A DNA stretch of 64,000 nucleotides from an uncultured Sulfitobacter sp. (GCF_947500075.1 NZ_CANMQS010000004.1:186001-250000), one strand, 5' to 3'; numbered from the stretch's first letter, positions 9,214 through 18,325 are shown. Numbers and translations: made by a program. Notes: generated from the letters alone by a model not told the origin.

Positions 9214-9262
9214 TTGACTGGTGCGATATCGTACCAATATATAATGGTGCAATATCGCACTA
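9214..9262 (+). promoter_or_regulatory. Promoter of the Acg-like/marR operon overlapped by two operators
   Basis: A -35 TTGACT (9214-9219) and a -10 TATATA (9238-9243) or TATAAT (9240-9245) flank a near-palindrome TGGTGCGATATCGTACCA (9219-9236) that fills the spacer. A second copy, TGGTGCAATATCGCACTA (9245-9262), covers the expected transcription start. This layout predicts strong repression, most simply by the MarR protein of the same operon. Confidence 0.65.
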
Positions 9263-9275
9263 AATGGAGAAACCC

Positions 9276-10382
9276 ATGACCCTGTCCCGACGCAAGACAC
9301 TCGCCCTGATTGGCGGTGGCACCATCTTCGCCGCCAGCGCCTCTGCCGCTGGCTTTCTGACCACCCGCACGCCCCATGATGCGCAGCGCCCCTGGACGCT
9401 TGCCGGCAGCTACGACGATCCGCGCCTGAATGCGCTCAGCTTCGCGCTGCTCGCGCCAAACCCGCACAACCTGCAACCCTGGCAGGTCGCGCTGGAAGGC
9501 GATGACGCACTGACCCTGCACCACGACCGCAGCCGCCGCCTGCCTGCAACAGACCCCTTTGACCGCCAGATCATGATCGGCATGGGCTGCTTTGTGGAGC
9601 AAATGGTGCTCGCCGCCGGGGCAGGGGGGCAGGCCGTGGACCTCACGCTCTTCCCCGAGGGCGACGACGGTGCCATCGCCCACGCCACCTTCCGCGACGG
9701 CGGCACACCCGACCCGCTCAGCGCGCACATCCTCGACCGCCGTTCCTGCAAGGAACCGTTTGAAGACCGCGCCGTGCCCGCCGTCCTTGCCAACCAACTG
9801 GAGGATTACGCAGACATCTACACGGATGCCGCCTCTGTCGCGGCCCTCAAGGACCTGACTTGGAAAGCCTGGGAAGTCGAAGCCCTCACGCCGCACACCA
9901 TGCAGGAAAGCGTCGATCTGATGCGCTTTGGCAAGGCTGAGATCAACGCGAACCCCGATGGCATTGATCTGGGCGGCCCGTTTCTGGAAAGCCTGATGGT
10001 CGCAGGCATCCTCAGCCGTGACGTGCAAAGCGACCCCAGCAGCCGTGGCTTCCAGGAAGGTGTGAAAATGTACAATGAGATGCTGCACGCCACGCCCGCC
10101 TATGCCGCGCTGACCAGCCCCACCAACACCCGTGTTGATCACATCGACGCAGGCCGCCGCTGGCTGCGCCTCAACCTTGCCACCACATCCATGGGACTGG
10201 CGCTGCACCCGGTCAGTCAGGCCTTGCAGGAATACCCTGAAATGGCGCCACATTATGCGCAGGCCCATGACATGCTGGCCCCCATGGGACACACGGTTCA
10301 AATGCTCGGGCGGCTCGGCTATGGTCCGACCATCCCGCGCACGCCGCGCTGGCCTCTGGAGCAGAAGTTGATCAATGCCTGA
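9276..10382 (+). CDS. Tat-exported Acg/nitroreductase-like FMN-binding protein
   Basis: 368 residues from the ATG at 9276, which has GGAG 7 bp upstream; an earlier ATG at 9264 is possible. The N-terminus SRRKTLALIGGG is a twin-arginine signal followed by an Ala-rich hydrophobic stretch, so a periplasmic location is expected. LAPNPHNLQPWQ, GMGCFVEQMVLAA and LGRLGYGP resemble the Acg-type FMN-binding nitroreductase-like family. Reaction unknown; redox chemistry with flavin is inferred. Overlaps marR by 8 bp. Confidence 0.7.
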   Translation: MTLSRRKTLALIGGGTIFAASASAAGFLTTRTPHDAQRPWTLAGSYDDPRLNALSFALLAPNPHNLQPWQVALEGDDALTLHHDRSRRLPATDPFDRQIMIGMGCFVEQMVLAAGAGGQAVDLTLFPEGDDGAIAHATFRDGGTPDPLSAHILDRRSCKEPFEDRAVPAVLANQLEDYADIYTDAASVAALKDLTWKAWEVEALTPHTMQESVDLMRFGKAEINANPDGIDLGGPFLESLMVAGILSRDVQSDPSSRGFQEGVKMYNEMLHATPAYAALTSPTNTRVDHIDAGRRWLRLNLATTSMGLALHPVSQALQEYPEMAPHYAQAHDMLAPMGHTVQMLGRLGYGPTIPRTPRWPLEQKLINA

Positions 10383-10824
10383 GCCCGATCCCCGCACCCT
10401 GTTCGCCCTGTTCAGGGAAATCGGGATCATCGAACAGCTCAGCCGCACCCAGCTAGAGGCGCATCTCCCCGACGGGCTGATCGCGCCTCACTTCGCCGTG
10501 CTCAGCCACCTCATCAACCGGGGCGATGGTGCGGTGCCCATCACCATGGCCCGCGCCTTTCAGGTGCCCAAGACCTCCATGACCCACACGCTGAAAGGGC
10601 TTGAGAAAGGCGGGTACATTGAGATCCGGCCAAACCCGGAAGACAAACGGTCCAAGACCGTCTGGATGACGGACAAGGGCAGGGCGCTGTTTTACCAGAC
10701 GATTGAAAACCTGGGGCCAGCCATGGGCTCCGTGCTCAGCAAGATGGACGCGGCCAAGCTGACCGCACTCATCCCCGTCCTGTCCGAACTGCGCGAAATC
10801 ATGGACGCCGCCCGCGATCCCTAG
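10375..10824 (+). CDS. MarR family transcriptional regulator
   Basis: 149 residues with a winged helix: FAVLSHLINRGDGAVPITM, the recognition region VPKTSMTHTLKGLEKGGYI and the wing RPNPEDKRSKTVWMTDKGR. Likely autorepressor of this operon through the palindromes at 9214-9262, and possibly of lldD. Its stop codon (TAG at 10822-10824) coincides with the terminal sequence of the MITE-like element, so insertion of that element may have set the present C-terminus. Confidence 0.85.
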   Translation: MPEPDPRTLFALFREIGIIEQLSRTQLEAHLPDGLIAPHFAVLSHLINRGDGAVPITMARAFQVPKTSMTHTLKGLEKGGYIEIRPNPEDKRSKTVWMTDKGRALFYQTIENLGPAMGSVLSKMDAAKLTALIPVLSELREIMDAARDP

Positions 10825-11089
10825 GGTCTGTTGACATTCAGCACAATTCACCAGTTTCAGTCCGAAAATGCTCAGGTCCAGGAACGGGAGCGCAGGAATA
10901 GCAGGTTATTTCAAGCTCACGTGACGCCGCCCTGGGCAATTTCGGCGAAACCGCTTCGCGGCGCGGCAGATTTTGCCTCCAGTGAGCTGATTTGACCGCA
11001 GCGATGCGGGCCATCGGCAGGGCAAATCAGCGATGCTGGGGGCAAAATCTGTCTCGCGCTGGTGAACTGTGATGAATGTCAACAGACCC
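10824..11089. mobile_element. MITE-like element with 33-bp terminal inverted repeats
   Basis: Ends 10822-10854 (TAGGGTCTGTTGACATTCAG...) and 11059-11091 are inverted copies differing at only two of 33 positions. Flanking TA (or CTAG) duplications mark the insertion. The 266-bp interior has no open frame of note but contains a nested inverted repeat (GCAGATTTTGCC near 10966 against GGCAAAATCTG near 11041). It sits exactly between the convergent marR and trpA genes. The terminal sequence and TA target recall IS5-family elements; the parent transposase is not in this window. Confidence 0.8.
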
Positions 11090-11093
11090 TAGA

Positions 11094-11885
11094 TCACGCC
11101 GAATGCGCCCCATCCGACAGCGACTTCACAAACGCCAGCACATCGGCCACCGGCTCGCCCGCACCGATCTTCGACACAATCGCCGATCCCACAACAACCC
11201 CGTCCGCCACGGATGCAATGGCCCGCGCCTTCTCTGGCGTGTTCACACCAAAGCCCACCACAACCGGCAGGCCTGACGCGGCCTGTATCCGCGTGACCTC
11301 AGGCGCCACATCACCCGCTTCCGCTTCCGCCGATCCGGTGATCCCGGTGATCGACACGTAATACACGAAACCCGAGGTGTTCTGCACCACCGCAGGCAGG
11401 CGCGCATCATCCGTCGTCGGCGTCGCCAGCCGGATGAAGTTCATCCCGGCCGCCTGTGCCGGCACACACAACTCCGCATCTTCCTCAGGCGGCAGATCGA
11501 CAATGATCAACCCATCCACACCCGCGTCTTTCGCGGCTGCCAGAAACGCATCCACCCCCATCGAATAGATCGGGTTGTAATACCCCATCAACACAATCGG
11601 TGTCGCATCATCCTCAACCCGGAAAGCCCGCGCCAGATCCAGCGTCTTGTTCAGCGTCATCCCGCCCTCAAGCGCGCGCTGCCCTGCCAGCTGGATCGTC
11701 GGCCCATCCGCCATCGGATCGGTAAACGGCAGCCCCAGCTCGATCACATCCACGCCCGCCCCCGGTAGCCCTTTGACCACCTCCAATGAGGTCTCATAAT
11801 CCGGATCACCCGCCATCACGTAGGCCACAAAGGCCTTGCGCCCTTCGGATTTCAATTTCGCAAACGTGTCATCAATACGGGTCAT
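11094..11885 (-). CDS. trpA: Tryptophan synthase alpha subunit
   Basis: 263 residues from [20 protein letters not shown]. Splits indole-3-glycerol phosphate to indole and glyceraldehyde-3-phosphate in complex with TrpB. The catalytic glutamate is in [16 protein letters not shown] and the catalytic aspartate in [21 protein letters not shown] and [12 protein letters not shown] form the phosphate site. The ATG at 11883-11885 is chosen over longer frames that lack family sequence. Its stop lies 2 bp from the MITE-like element. trpB is not in view. Confidence 0.96.
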   Translation of the reverse strand: MTRIDDTFAKLKSEGRKAFVAYVMAGDPDYETSLEVVKGLPGAGVDVIELGLPFTDPMADGPTIQLAGQRALEGGMTLNKTLDLARAFRVEDDATPIVLMGYYNPIYSMGVDAFLAAAKDAGVDGLIIVDLPPEEDAELCVPAQAAGMNFIRLATPTTDDARLPAVVQNTSGFVYYVSITGITGSAEAEAGDVAPEVTRIQAASGLPVVVGFGVNTPEKARAIASVADGVVVGSAIVSKIGAGEPVADVLAFVKSLSDGAHSA

Positions 11886-12040
11886 GGGGCGCGTCCTTCT
11901 GCTTGGCTTCCCCCATGCACCATTCCGCGGGGCAAAATCAATGGCCTGCGGGCCTGACACAACGACAGATGTTGTTTTGCCCGCCCGCATATGGCAGGTG
12001 CAGCCCAGCATCTTCCACAGACAGACGGGGCGGACATATC

Positions 12041-13138
12041 ATGGGTTTCAAAATGGGCATCGTGGGCTTGCCGAACGTGGGCAAATCCACCCTCTTCAAC
12101 GCACTCACCCGCACCGCTGCCGCGCAGGCCGCGAACTTCCCCTTCTGCACGATTGAGCCCAACGTGGGCGAAGTTGCCGTGCCCGACGACCGCCTCGACA
12201 AACTCGCCGCCATCGCCGCGTCGAAATCCATCATCCCCACGCGCATGACCTTTGTGGACATCGCCGGTCTGGTGAAGGGGGCCTCCAAAGGCGAAGGCCT
12301 CGGCAACCAGTTCCTCGCCAACATCCGCGAGGTGGACGCCATCGCCCACGTGTTGCGCTGTTTTGAGGATGGCGACGTCACCCACGTCGAAGGCCGCGTC
12401 GACCCCGTGGCCGACGCCGAAACCATCGACACCGAACTGATGCTCGCCGATATCGAAAGCATCGAAAAACGCCTGCAAAACATCGTGCGCAAAGTCCGTG
12501 GCGGCGACAAGGAAGCCGTCCAGCAAGAGCGCCTGATGCGCATGGCCCTAGAGGCACTCGAAGCAGGCAATCCCGCCCGCGTGGTCGAGGTGGACGAGGA
12601 AGACGCCAAAGCCTGGCGCATGCTGCAACTGCTGACAACCAAGCCCGTCCTCTACGTCTGCAACGTGGGCGAGTCTGAGGCCGCCGAGGGCAACGCCTTC
12701 TCCGCCTCCGTCGCCGAGATGGCCGCGTCCCAAGGCAACGCCCACGTCATCATCTCCGCCCAGATCGAGGAAGAGATCAGCCAGTTGGAGCCAGACGAAG
12801 CCGAAATGTTCCTCTCCGAGATGGGCCTGGAAGAAGCCGGGTTGGATCGGTTGATCCGCGCAGGCTACGACCTTTTGCACTTGGAGACCTATTTCACCGT
12901 AGGCCCCAAAGAGGCCCGCGCCTGGACCATCAAAACCGGCACCTCCGCGCCGAAGGCCGCTGGCGTGATCCACGGTGATTTCGAAAAGGGTTTCATTCGC
13001 GCGGAGACGATTGCCTACGATGATTTTGTGTCATTGGGGGGCGAGGGGCCCGCGAAGGAAGCGGGCAAGATGCGGGCGGAAGGGAAGGGGTATGTGGTGA
13101 AGGACGGGGATGTTTTGCATTTCTTGTTTAATACTTAG
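12041..13138 (+). CDS. ychF: Redox-regulated ATPase/GTPase YchF (OLA1 family)
   Basis: 365 residues starting MGFKMGIVGLPNVGKSTLFN, with the P-loop GLPNVGKST. NFPFCTIEPNVG is the G2 region and FVDIAGLVKGASKGEGLGNQ the G3 and YchF-specific segment. The C-terminal TGS-like domain (TIKTGTSAPKAAGVIHGDFE) is complete. YchF binds ribosomes and prefers ATP over GTP in studied homologues. It converges with the XRE gene, 6 bp away. Confidence 0.95.
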   Translation: MGFKMGIVGLPNVGKSTLFNALTRTAAAQAANFPFCTIEPNVGEVAVPDDRLDKLAAIAASKSIIPTRMTFVDIAGLVKGASKGEGLGNQFLANIREVDAIAHVLRCFEDGDVTHVEGRVDPVADAETIDTELMLADIESIEKRLQNIVRKVRGGDKEAVQQERLMRMALEALEAGNPARVVEVDEEDAKAWRMLQLLTTKPVLYVCNVGESEAAEGNAFSASVAEMAASQGNAHVIISAQIEEEISQLEPDEAEMFLSEMGLEEAGLDRLIRAGYDLLHLETYFTVGPKEARAWTIKTGTSAPKAAGVIHGDFEKGFIRAETIAYDDFVSLGGEGPAKEAGKMRAEGKGYVVKDGDVLHFLFNT

Positions 13139-13144
13139 GGGCGG

Positions 13145-15133
13145 TTAGCTTCCGGCCTGAAAGAAATTTTGAAGGAACTCGATCAAGTCTGACACTCCCT
13201 TCACACGTTTGAATTGCTTTAGAACGTTATCGACCCAGTCTGTAGGTGTCGAAGAATATTCTTTTGCTTTTTTAACGTATTGACCAAGTGTCACGGCAGT
13301 AAGGCCCGCGCTCTTCGCTATTCGATTTCGCAATACCTGCTTTTGTTCAGAGGACTTTGCTTCCCCTAATTGCCCCCGTACCTGATCAACATCCTGAATC
13401 ATTTGCTCCAATATCGCCAAGGATTCCGGACTTAGTTTCACGAGTTCAGTGCCATCAGCATTTTTTGCGACTTCAAAGGCGCGTTCTAAACTATCCAGAA
13501 GCACATCAATATTTTGATCTTCAAGAGATAAATCGTTCAAGGCGTTTAGTTTCTCTAAGCTTGGCCCAAAATGCTTGGTGAATACTGCTTGTAGCCTGTC
13601 AACTAGATCATCCGCCATTGTGGATAGGCTCGCGCCCATATGGGATCTCTGCATCTCTTCGAGGCTGAAGCCTCTAAAGTAACTTCCCAATTCAATAAGG
13701 CGGCGCGGTCGGAGGTGATCATTCACTTTGACATCTTCTAGTTCTTCTAGAAGTTTTTTTGCTGAGCGTGCAATTAGTAGTCCGTGGTTTCCTTCCATTC
13801 GAATATCAGACGCGTAATCAGTAAAGTCCTGCAAACTGTCTCTTAATTCTATGACGTCCTCTAAAAAAACCTTAATGCGCCTGTGGTCTCGTAGGTGAGT
13901 AATGTCATCACTAAAACCGACCGCGTGAAGCCATTGCTTCGCACGGTCAAAGTCAAAGTCCACCAAGCTTGCTTGCGCTAGAGGGGACCCATTTTTACTA
14001 CCCTCTATTTGCTGAATCAATTCAATTATCCGCGCTAGTTCTGTGTGTGCTAACTGCAACTCACCAATACTCTCGTCCTCTTCAGTTTGACTTAACATTG
14101 CTTCGAATGCGTTTGCTGCAAGTTCTAAGGTTTCTCTTTGGTTTTCACGCTCACCTATAAATTTCAACGCCAGACCAAGATTGTACTGTGTTGCTAGCCA
14201 CCGCATAGTGTGGTCGTGAGGCGAAAAGACCTTTAGAGCGGACTCATAACAAGCCACCGCTATCTCCATATTTTGGGTTCCAATATCCTTTCTTGCAAAA
14301 TCTGCATAAGCGTCGCCCTGACAGTTATGTGCTCTGGCTAATTCAAGCGGGCTTTCCGCGAAATTCGAAAGCAGTTCTGCAAGGCCGATCGCAATTTTCC
14401 CATCGTAGGTGAGATATGAATTTCTGGAACCGTCTAACCACTTCTCGTGAACGCGTGTTAATACTTCGAACGAAATACTGCCTTCAAAGTCATTAATGAA
14501 TTCCTGTAAGCGAAGACTTGGCTCCCGCGCTGCATAAGCTGAGCTTGGGTTATCTTTTAGATATGCAATCATATCAGAAACTACTGTATCTGATGGAGGC
14601 CGCTCCGTCTCATACGTTTCCATCGTATTCGGTTGTAGTACCTCTTTGCGTATCGCTACGAGCTTTTCTTCTAAACTTTCTGGTAGATGATCACGTGCTT
14701 TCATCTCCCGTGCCGTTTTCAAAGCTGCCTGAAGGCTGCGATAAGCCGCGCCTATGTCAACCACCTCGCCCTTGGCGTATTCTTGTGCTAGTCCGTGCAC
14801 CAGCGCCTCCGGCAATTCGTCGACGTCTTCGCGTTCGATGGCGGACAATAGTTCTTGTACCCGCGAGTCGATCTCGTCACCCGCTTCCTGATTGGGAGGA
14901 TGGTTAGCATACATCGGCGCGGTCACGCTTTCCGGCAAATCCAGCGCTTCGGCTAACTTGCCCACCGTCAGCGCGGTGATCTGTTTCCGCCCGTGCTCGA
15001 TCTGGGAAACGTACCCCTTGCGGTCAGGGTTCCTGAAGGCTTCCTCCGCCAACTGGGCCAGGGTCCACCCCGCCGCAGAACGAGCCGCGCGGACCTGCGC
15101 CCCGAAGGCTTTCAGATCGTCAGATGTAACCAT
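13145..15133 (-). CDS. XRE-type helix-turn-helix protein with long helical-repeat domain
   Basis: 662 residues. Residues 8-68 are a Cro/C1-type HTH (VRAARSAAGWTLAQLAEEAF, GYVSQIEHGRKQITALTVGKLAEAL). The rest is alpha-helical, with TPR-like pairs around residues 265-370 (ARAHNCQGDAYADFARKD, AVACYESALKVF, YNLGLALKFIGE) and a C-terminal region of unknown type. GC content is visibly lower than in ychF or trpA, suggesting transfer, but it lies outside the tRNA-Ser element. Large HTH-TPR proteins act as signal-responsive regulators or sensors; no specific role can be assigned. Confidence 0.75.
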   Translation of the reverse strand: MVTSDDLKAFGAQVRAARSAAGWTLAQLAEEAFRNPDRKGYVSQIEHGRKQITALTVGKLAEALDLPESVTAPMYANHPPNQEAGDEIDSRVQELLSAIEREDVDELPEALVHGLAQEYAKGEVVDIGAAYRSLQAALKTAREMKARDHLPESLEEKLVAIRKEVLQPNTMETYETERPPSDTVVSDMIAYLKDNPSSAYAAREPSLRLQEFINDFEGSISFEVLTRVHEKWLDGSRNSYLTYDGKIAIGLAELLSNFAESPLELARAHNCQGDAYADFARKDIGTQNMEIAVACYESALKVFSPHDHTMRWLATQYNLGLALKFIGERENQRETLELAANAFEAMLSQTEEDESIGELQLAHTELARIIELIQQIEGSKNGSPLAQASLVDFDFDRAKQWLHAVGFSDDITHLRDHRRIKVFLEDVIELRDSLQDFTDYASDIRMEGNHGLLIARSAKKLLEELEDVKVNDHLRPRRLIELGSYFRGFSLEEMQRSHMGASLSTMADDLVDRLQAVFTKHFGPSLEKLNALNDLSLEDQNIDVLLDSLERAFEVAKNADGTELVKLSPESLAILEQMIQDVDQVRGQLGEAKSSEQKQVLRNRIAKSAGLTAVTLGQYVKKAKEYSSTPTDWVDNVLKQFKRVKGVSDLIEFLQNFFQAGS

Positions 15134-15272
15134 GTGTCACCCACCATCACTATCGGTCTGCGGGTGAAACAATATGGCTCCACCTCTTTGGCGCTAATCC
15201 ACCATCTTAGACACACGCGGTCAACAGGCCGCCGACTGGCCAGTCTCAACTTCCCCGTCAAGGAGACGAGAC

Positions 15273-15446
15273 ATGACACCTATCGACCTCATCACCCTGC
15301 TGTCTCAAACAGCAACCTTCCTGCACTCCCCCGCAGGCCCCCACGCGGCCACGGCCCTCATTGCGCTCGCCGCCCTCCTGCGCGCGCCGGTCCCGCTCTG
15401 CCTCGCGCTGACCTTCGCGCTGCACGCGACGCTCTGGTTGCTGTGA
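15273..15446 (+). CDS. Small hydrophobic protein, unknown
   Basis: 57 codons starting ATG ACA CCT, preceded at good distance by AAGGAGACGAG. The product (MTPIDLITLLSQTATFLHSP... to ...LHATLWLL) contains one or two hydrophobic helices and codon use of the host type. No family recognised; a membrane micropeptide is plausible. Confidence 0.45.
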   Translation: MTPIDLITLLSQTATFLHSPAGPHAATALIALAALLRAPVPLCLALTFALHATLWLL

Positions 15447-15593
15447 CCGCTGTTGCGCAAACGCCCACCCCGGCGCGCGTTGCCGGTGTACAGGTTGTGT
15501 ACAGCCTGTGCACCGGTCGTGCGCCCCGCCAAACCCCCAATCGGGACCTCTGAAACGCACGCAAAATCGCACCCTCCCGGACCCGGCAAACGC

Positions 15594-15618
15594 AAAAAAC
15601 CCGGCCTCTCGACCGGGT
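15594..15618 (-). terminator. Rho-independent terminator of the small exported protein gene
   Basis: On the reverse strand ACCCGG and CCGGGT pair around an 8-nt loop, followed directly by TTTTTT. It lies 24 bp after the stop of the gene at 15642-15887. Confidence 0.8.
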
Positions 15619-15641
15619 CCTTCACCGTGCTGTCCGTCCCG

Positions 15642-15887
15642 TCAGCGGCTGTCGTTGTTCGGCCCGACACCCAGCGGATTGCTGTAGGCATAGGGTGGTG
15701 CCTTCTTGGAGGCGTTGCGTGTCGAAATCCTCGGCTGTTTGACCTCCCCCGTCGCGATATTCGTGCTGTTCTGGCTGACGCTGAGGGGGGGTGCATTGCT
15801 CCCCTGATCGGAGGAGCCAGCAGTTGAGGCGGCAAATGCGGAGGTCGCAAGGCCAGCGGCGAGCAGTGTTGTCAGAGCAAGTTTCAT
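15642..15887 (-). CDS. Small exported protein, unknown
   Basis: 81 residues from MKLALTTLLAAGLATSAFA, a clean Sec signal peptide with a likely cleavage after AFA. The mature part of about 62 residues is Ser/Asn/Pro-rich and probably disordered. AAAGGA lies 6 bp before the ATG, and a terminator follows the stop, so expression is well supported; function unknown. A longer frame to 15968 has no supporting features. Confidence 0.65.
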   Translation of the reverse strand: MKLALTTLLAAGLATSAFAASTAGSSDQGSNAPPLSVSQNSTNIATGEVKQPRISTRNASKKAPPYAYSNPLGVGPNNDSR

Positions 15888-16315
15888 GGCGTTTCCTTTG
15901 TGCGTGAGCGGTGCGCAACTGCACCCTGGTGCGTAATGAAACCGAGATGGGGATCCTTCGGCACACACTCAACGCACGCTGCATCACCTCACCGTGTTCT
16001 CTGCTGTGGGTGGGTGGTCAGTGCGCCTTCTTTGGGTGTGAAAATTGTTTAATTATAATTGGTTATGGGTTTTCAAGTGAGCCCCATGAAACGCACGCAT
16101 CACAAACCATCCGTTGTATCTCCCAGGAACTTCGCCTGGGCCGCACCGTCTCAACCCCGTCCCACGGACATTTCATGAGACAGGTTTCAAGGCCCCGTCG
16201 ATGTTCACCTGCCGCGCAAGGTCTCCCGTCCGACCATGCCACCCTTCAGCCCATGCCGCCCACATCTCCCGCAGCCCACGGATCACGGTTTTTTCCCCTT
16301 TTGGCGGTTTTGCTC
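15888..16315. other. Intergenic region upstream of tRNA-Ser, no gene seen
   Basis: About 430 bp without a convincing coding region in either direction. It includes an AT-rich patch (near 16050) that could serve as promoter DNA for the leftward small exported gene. Confidence 0.5.
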
Positions 16316-16343
16316 TTGTTTACCCGCAAATGCCCCTTGTATA
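16316..16343 (+). promoter_or_regulatory. Promoter of tRNA-Ser
   Basis: TTGTTT at 16316-16321 and TGTATA at 16338-16343 with a 16-bp spacer, placing the start a few bases before the tRNA at 16353. Confidence 0.5.
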
Positions 16344-16352
16344 GCGGCAGGT

Positions 16353-16442
16353 GGAGACGTGGCCGAGTGGTCGAAGGCGCTCCCCTGCTAAGGGAGTAGG
16401 CGAGGAATCGTCTCGAGGGTTCGAATCCCTTCGTCTCCGCCA
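16353..16442 (+). tRNA. tRNA-Ser (anticodon GCU)
   Basis: Acceptor arms GGAGACG and CGTCTCC pair perfectly, with discriminator G and an encoded CCA at 16440-16442. The D-loop (TGGCCGAGTGGTCGAAGGC), an anticodon stem CCCCT/AGGG with loop CTGCTAA, a long class II variable arm and GGTTCGAATCC are all present. The anticodon GCT reads AGC/AGU serine codons. The 3' end is the insertion site of the adjoining integrative element. Confidence 0.97.
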
Positions 16443-16443
16443 C
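16426..16443 (+). repeat. attL: 3' end of tRNA-Ser
   Basis: TCCCTTCGTCTCCGCCAC, comprising the last 17 bases of the tRNA and one more base. Identical to 30079-30096. Confidence 0.9.
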
Positions 16444-16466
16444 TTGACCAGTAACCCACTGGTCAA
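16444..16466. repeat. Inverted repeat directly inside attL
   Basis: TTGACCAGT, spacer AACCC, ACTGGTCAA: perfect 9-bp arms beginning one base after attL. There is no strong T run behind it, so an integrase or accessory-protein binding site is at least as likely as a tRNA terminator. Confidence 0.6.
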
Positions 16467-16541
16467 TCGACTGTTTTCCAAGAGCTAGACTAGTAAATCC
16501 GCCTCCTGCTACAGAATACTGCTACAGTGGGAGCGCCAAGG

Positions 16542-18263
16542 ATGGGCATTACTCCGCATCTCGTGCTGCGTGGCACGATCTACTATTTCCGAAGGACCGT
16601 GCCCCGGCACCTTGTTAATAAGGTCGGTCGAACAGAGATTTCGACGTCTATGAGAACTGTTCACCGTAAAGAAGCGACGCTAAGGTGCCGCTACTTAAGC
16701 AACTCGATGGATCTGTTTTTCCAGGAGCTATCTATGACAGACAGGCCGACCATTGAGGAGATCGACACTCAGATAAAGCTGTACTTCCAAAAAGCGCTCA
16801 ACTGGTCGTTGGAGTTCTCGGAAGTATTCATGGAAGATCCTTTTCTTGACGCCGCAGACGAGGCTGCAGGGCTGCCAGTGTTGATCAGCGAATACCAAAA
16901 CCAACTCAAGTCCGGTAAGTTCAACAGCTTGGTTCACAGCGAGGCTAACGAATTGCTCGGACCCTTACTACCAGCCGGTGAAAAAGCCGATCTTAGTGCG
17001 ATTAAGCACGCTTGTAGGGGAATTTCGCTTGCAAGGATGGAGCAGTACAGGCGCCTAATTGGCGACCTGATAGGAGATTACAGTGCGCTTGGCCAAGGTG
17101 ACCCGCGGTTTGCCGGTATGGTTGCAAATGGATATCCACCTTTGTCCGAAAGTGAGGTGGCTGATCAGGAAGGCGAAACACTGAAACTAATTGCAAACCG
17201 GTATCGTTCTCACAAGGAAGAAGTTGGTGACGCAAAGAAAACGATTGCCGACTTCGATGTGACAATGCGGATCGCATATGAGGTGATACCGGCCAACAAA
17301 CAGATCGCGACGATAGATGATGCGGATATTCGGGGCGTGAGAGACTTGCTGAAACGAATACCTCCAAATGCGCTTAAGGTTAAGGGCGCAGCTGGAAAGT
17401 CGTTCTCGCAACTTGCAAAAGAAAACGAAACTGGCCCTTTTTTAGCAGATACAACACAGGAAAAACGACTCAGGTTTTTGCGCGCAATGCTCAATTGGGC
17501 TGAAGGGGAAGGATACATTGACAAAGTACCGGGTAAGAAAGTCTCCGTGGCCGTTACAAAGAAAAAGGGGAGCACCGGCGGCCCCTATACGAAAAAGGAC
17601 TTGGAACTGATTTTTGCAACCCCAATCTATACCGGGAGAGCTAGTCTAGCACGAAATGGCACTCCCGGAGAGCACGTCTTCAAAGACGGCAAGTTTTGGG
17701 TTCCTCTGATCGGCCTGTTTTCAGGGATGCGCCTTGGTGAGATTGTACAACTTCAAAGAACTGACTTACTCATCGACGATGATGTATGGGTATTCGACAT
17801 TAATCGTGGAGAAGACGAGAGTAAGAAGGTTAAGACTGATACGAGCATTCGGCAAGTTCCAGTCCACCGAACCCTGATTGACCTTGGTTTGCTTAAGATG
17901 CTTGAGAGTACACTGCCAGGCGAGCGGCTATTTGAGGACTTGGAGGTGGGCAAGGATGGTTATTTTTCGCACAATTTCTCAAAATGGTGGGGAAGATACG
18001 GCAGGAAATTTGGATTTCATGGACAGCGCAGAGTATTTCACTCCTTTCGGCATCTGTTCACCGATGCCTTGAGGGACCTTGAAGCACCAGACTATGTCCT
18101 GAAGTCTATCCTTGGACATTCTGACAAGAGTATTACTGCGAACTACGGCCATGGGGCAAATCTCAAAATTCGCCAATCGTATGTTGACAAGGTTCGATAT
18201 GATTCACCTATGTTGAATTGTTTGATTGAACGTGAGGCAGCAATCGACTACAAGGGATGTTAA
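16542..18263 (+). CDS. Tyrosine-type site-specific integrase
   Basis: About 573 residues from the ATG at 16542; an in-frame GTG at 16527 is an alternative. An N-terminal DUF6538-like segment (LVLRGTIYYFRRTVPRHL) is followed by a core-binding region and a catalytic domain. Catalytic residues visible: Arg in FSGMRLGEI, HxxR in FHSFRHLFTDAL, His in LGHSDKSITANY and the nucleophilic Tyr in that same block. It lies 100 bp from the tRNA-Ser, the standard place for the integrase that made the attL/attR pair. Confidence 0.92.
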   Translation: MGITPHLVLRGTIYYFRRTVPRHLVNKVGRTEISTSMRTVHRKEATLRCRYLSNSMDLFFQELSMTDRPTIEEIDTQIKLYFQKALNWSLEFSEVFMEDPFLDAADEAAGLPVLISEYQNQLKSGKFNSLVHSEANELLGPLLPAGEKADLSAIKHACRGISLARMEQYRRLIGDLIGDYSALGQGDPRFAGMVANGYPPLSESEVADQEGETLKLIANRYRSHKEEVGDAKKTIADFDVTMRIAYEVIPANKQIATIDDADIRGVRDLLKRIPPNALKVKGAAGKSFSQLAKENETGPFLADTTQEKRLRFLRAMLNWAEGEGYIDKVPGKKVSVAVTKKKGSTGGPYTKKDLELIFATPIYTGRASLARNGTPGEHVFKDGKFWVPLIGLFSGMRLGEIVQLQRTDLLIDDDVWVFDINRGEDESKKVKTDTSIRQVPVHRTLIDLGLLKMLESTLPGERLFEDLEVGKDGYFSHNFSKWWGRYGRKFGFHGQRRVFHSFRHLFTDALRDLEAPDYVLKSILGHSDKSITANYGHGANLKIRQSYVDKVRYDSPMLNCLIEREAAIDYKGC

Positions 18264-18325
18264 CTTGGGCGATGCTAAGTTCATACTCGTGAGACTCTTT
18301 AACAAGATCCAAACCCTATTCAAAA

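Noticed and set aside
9219..9262. Tandem palindromes considered as a CRISPR-like or iteron array
   Set aside because: Only two units, placed exactly on promoter elements; operators explain them better. No CRISPR array was seen anywhere in the window.
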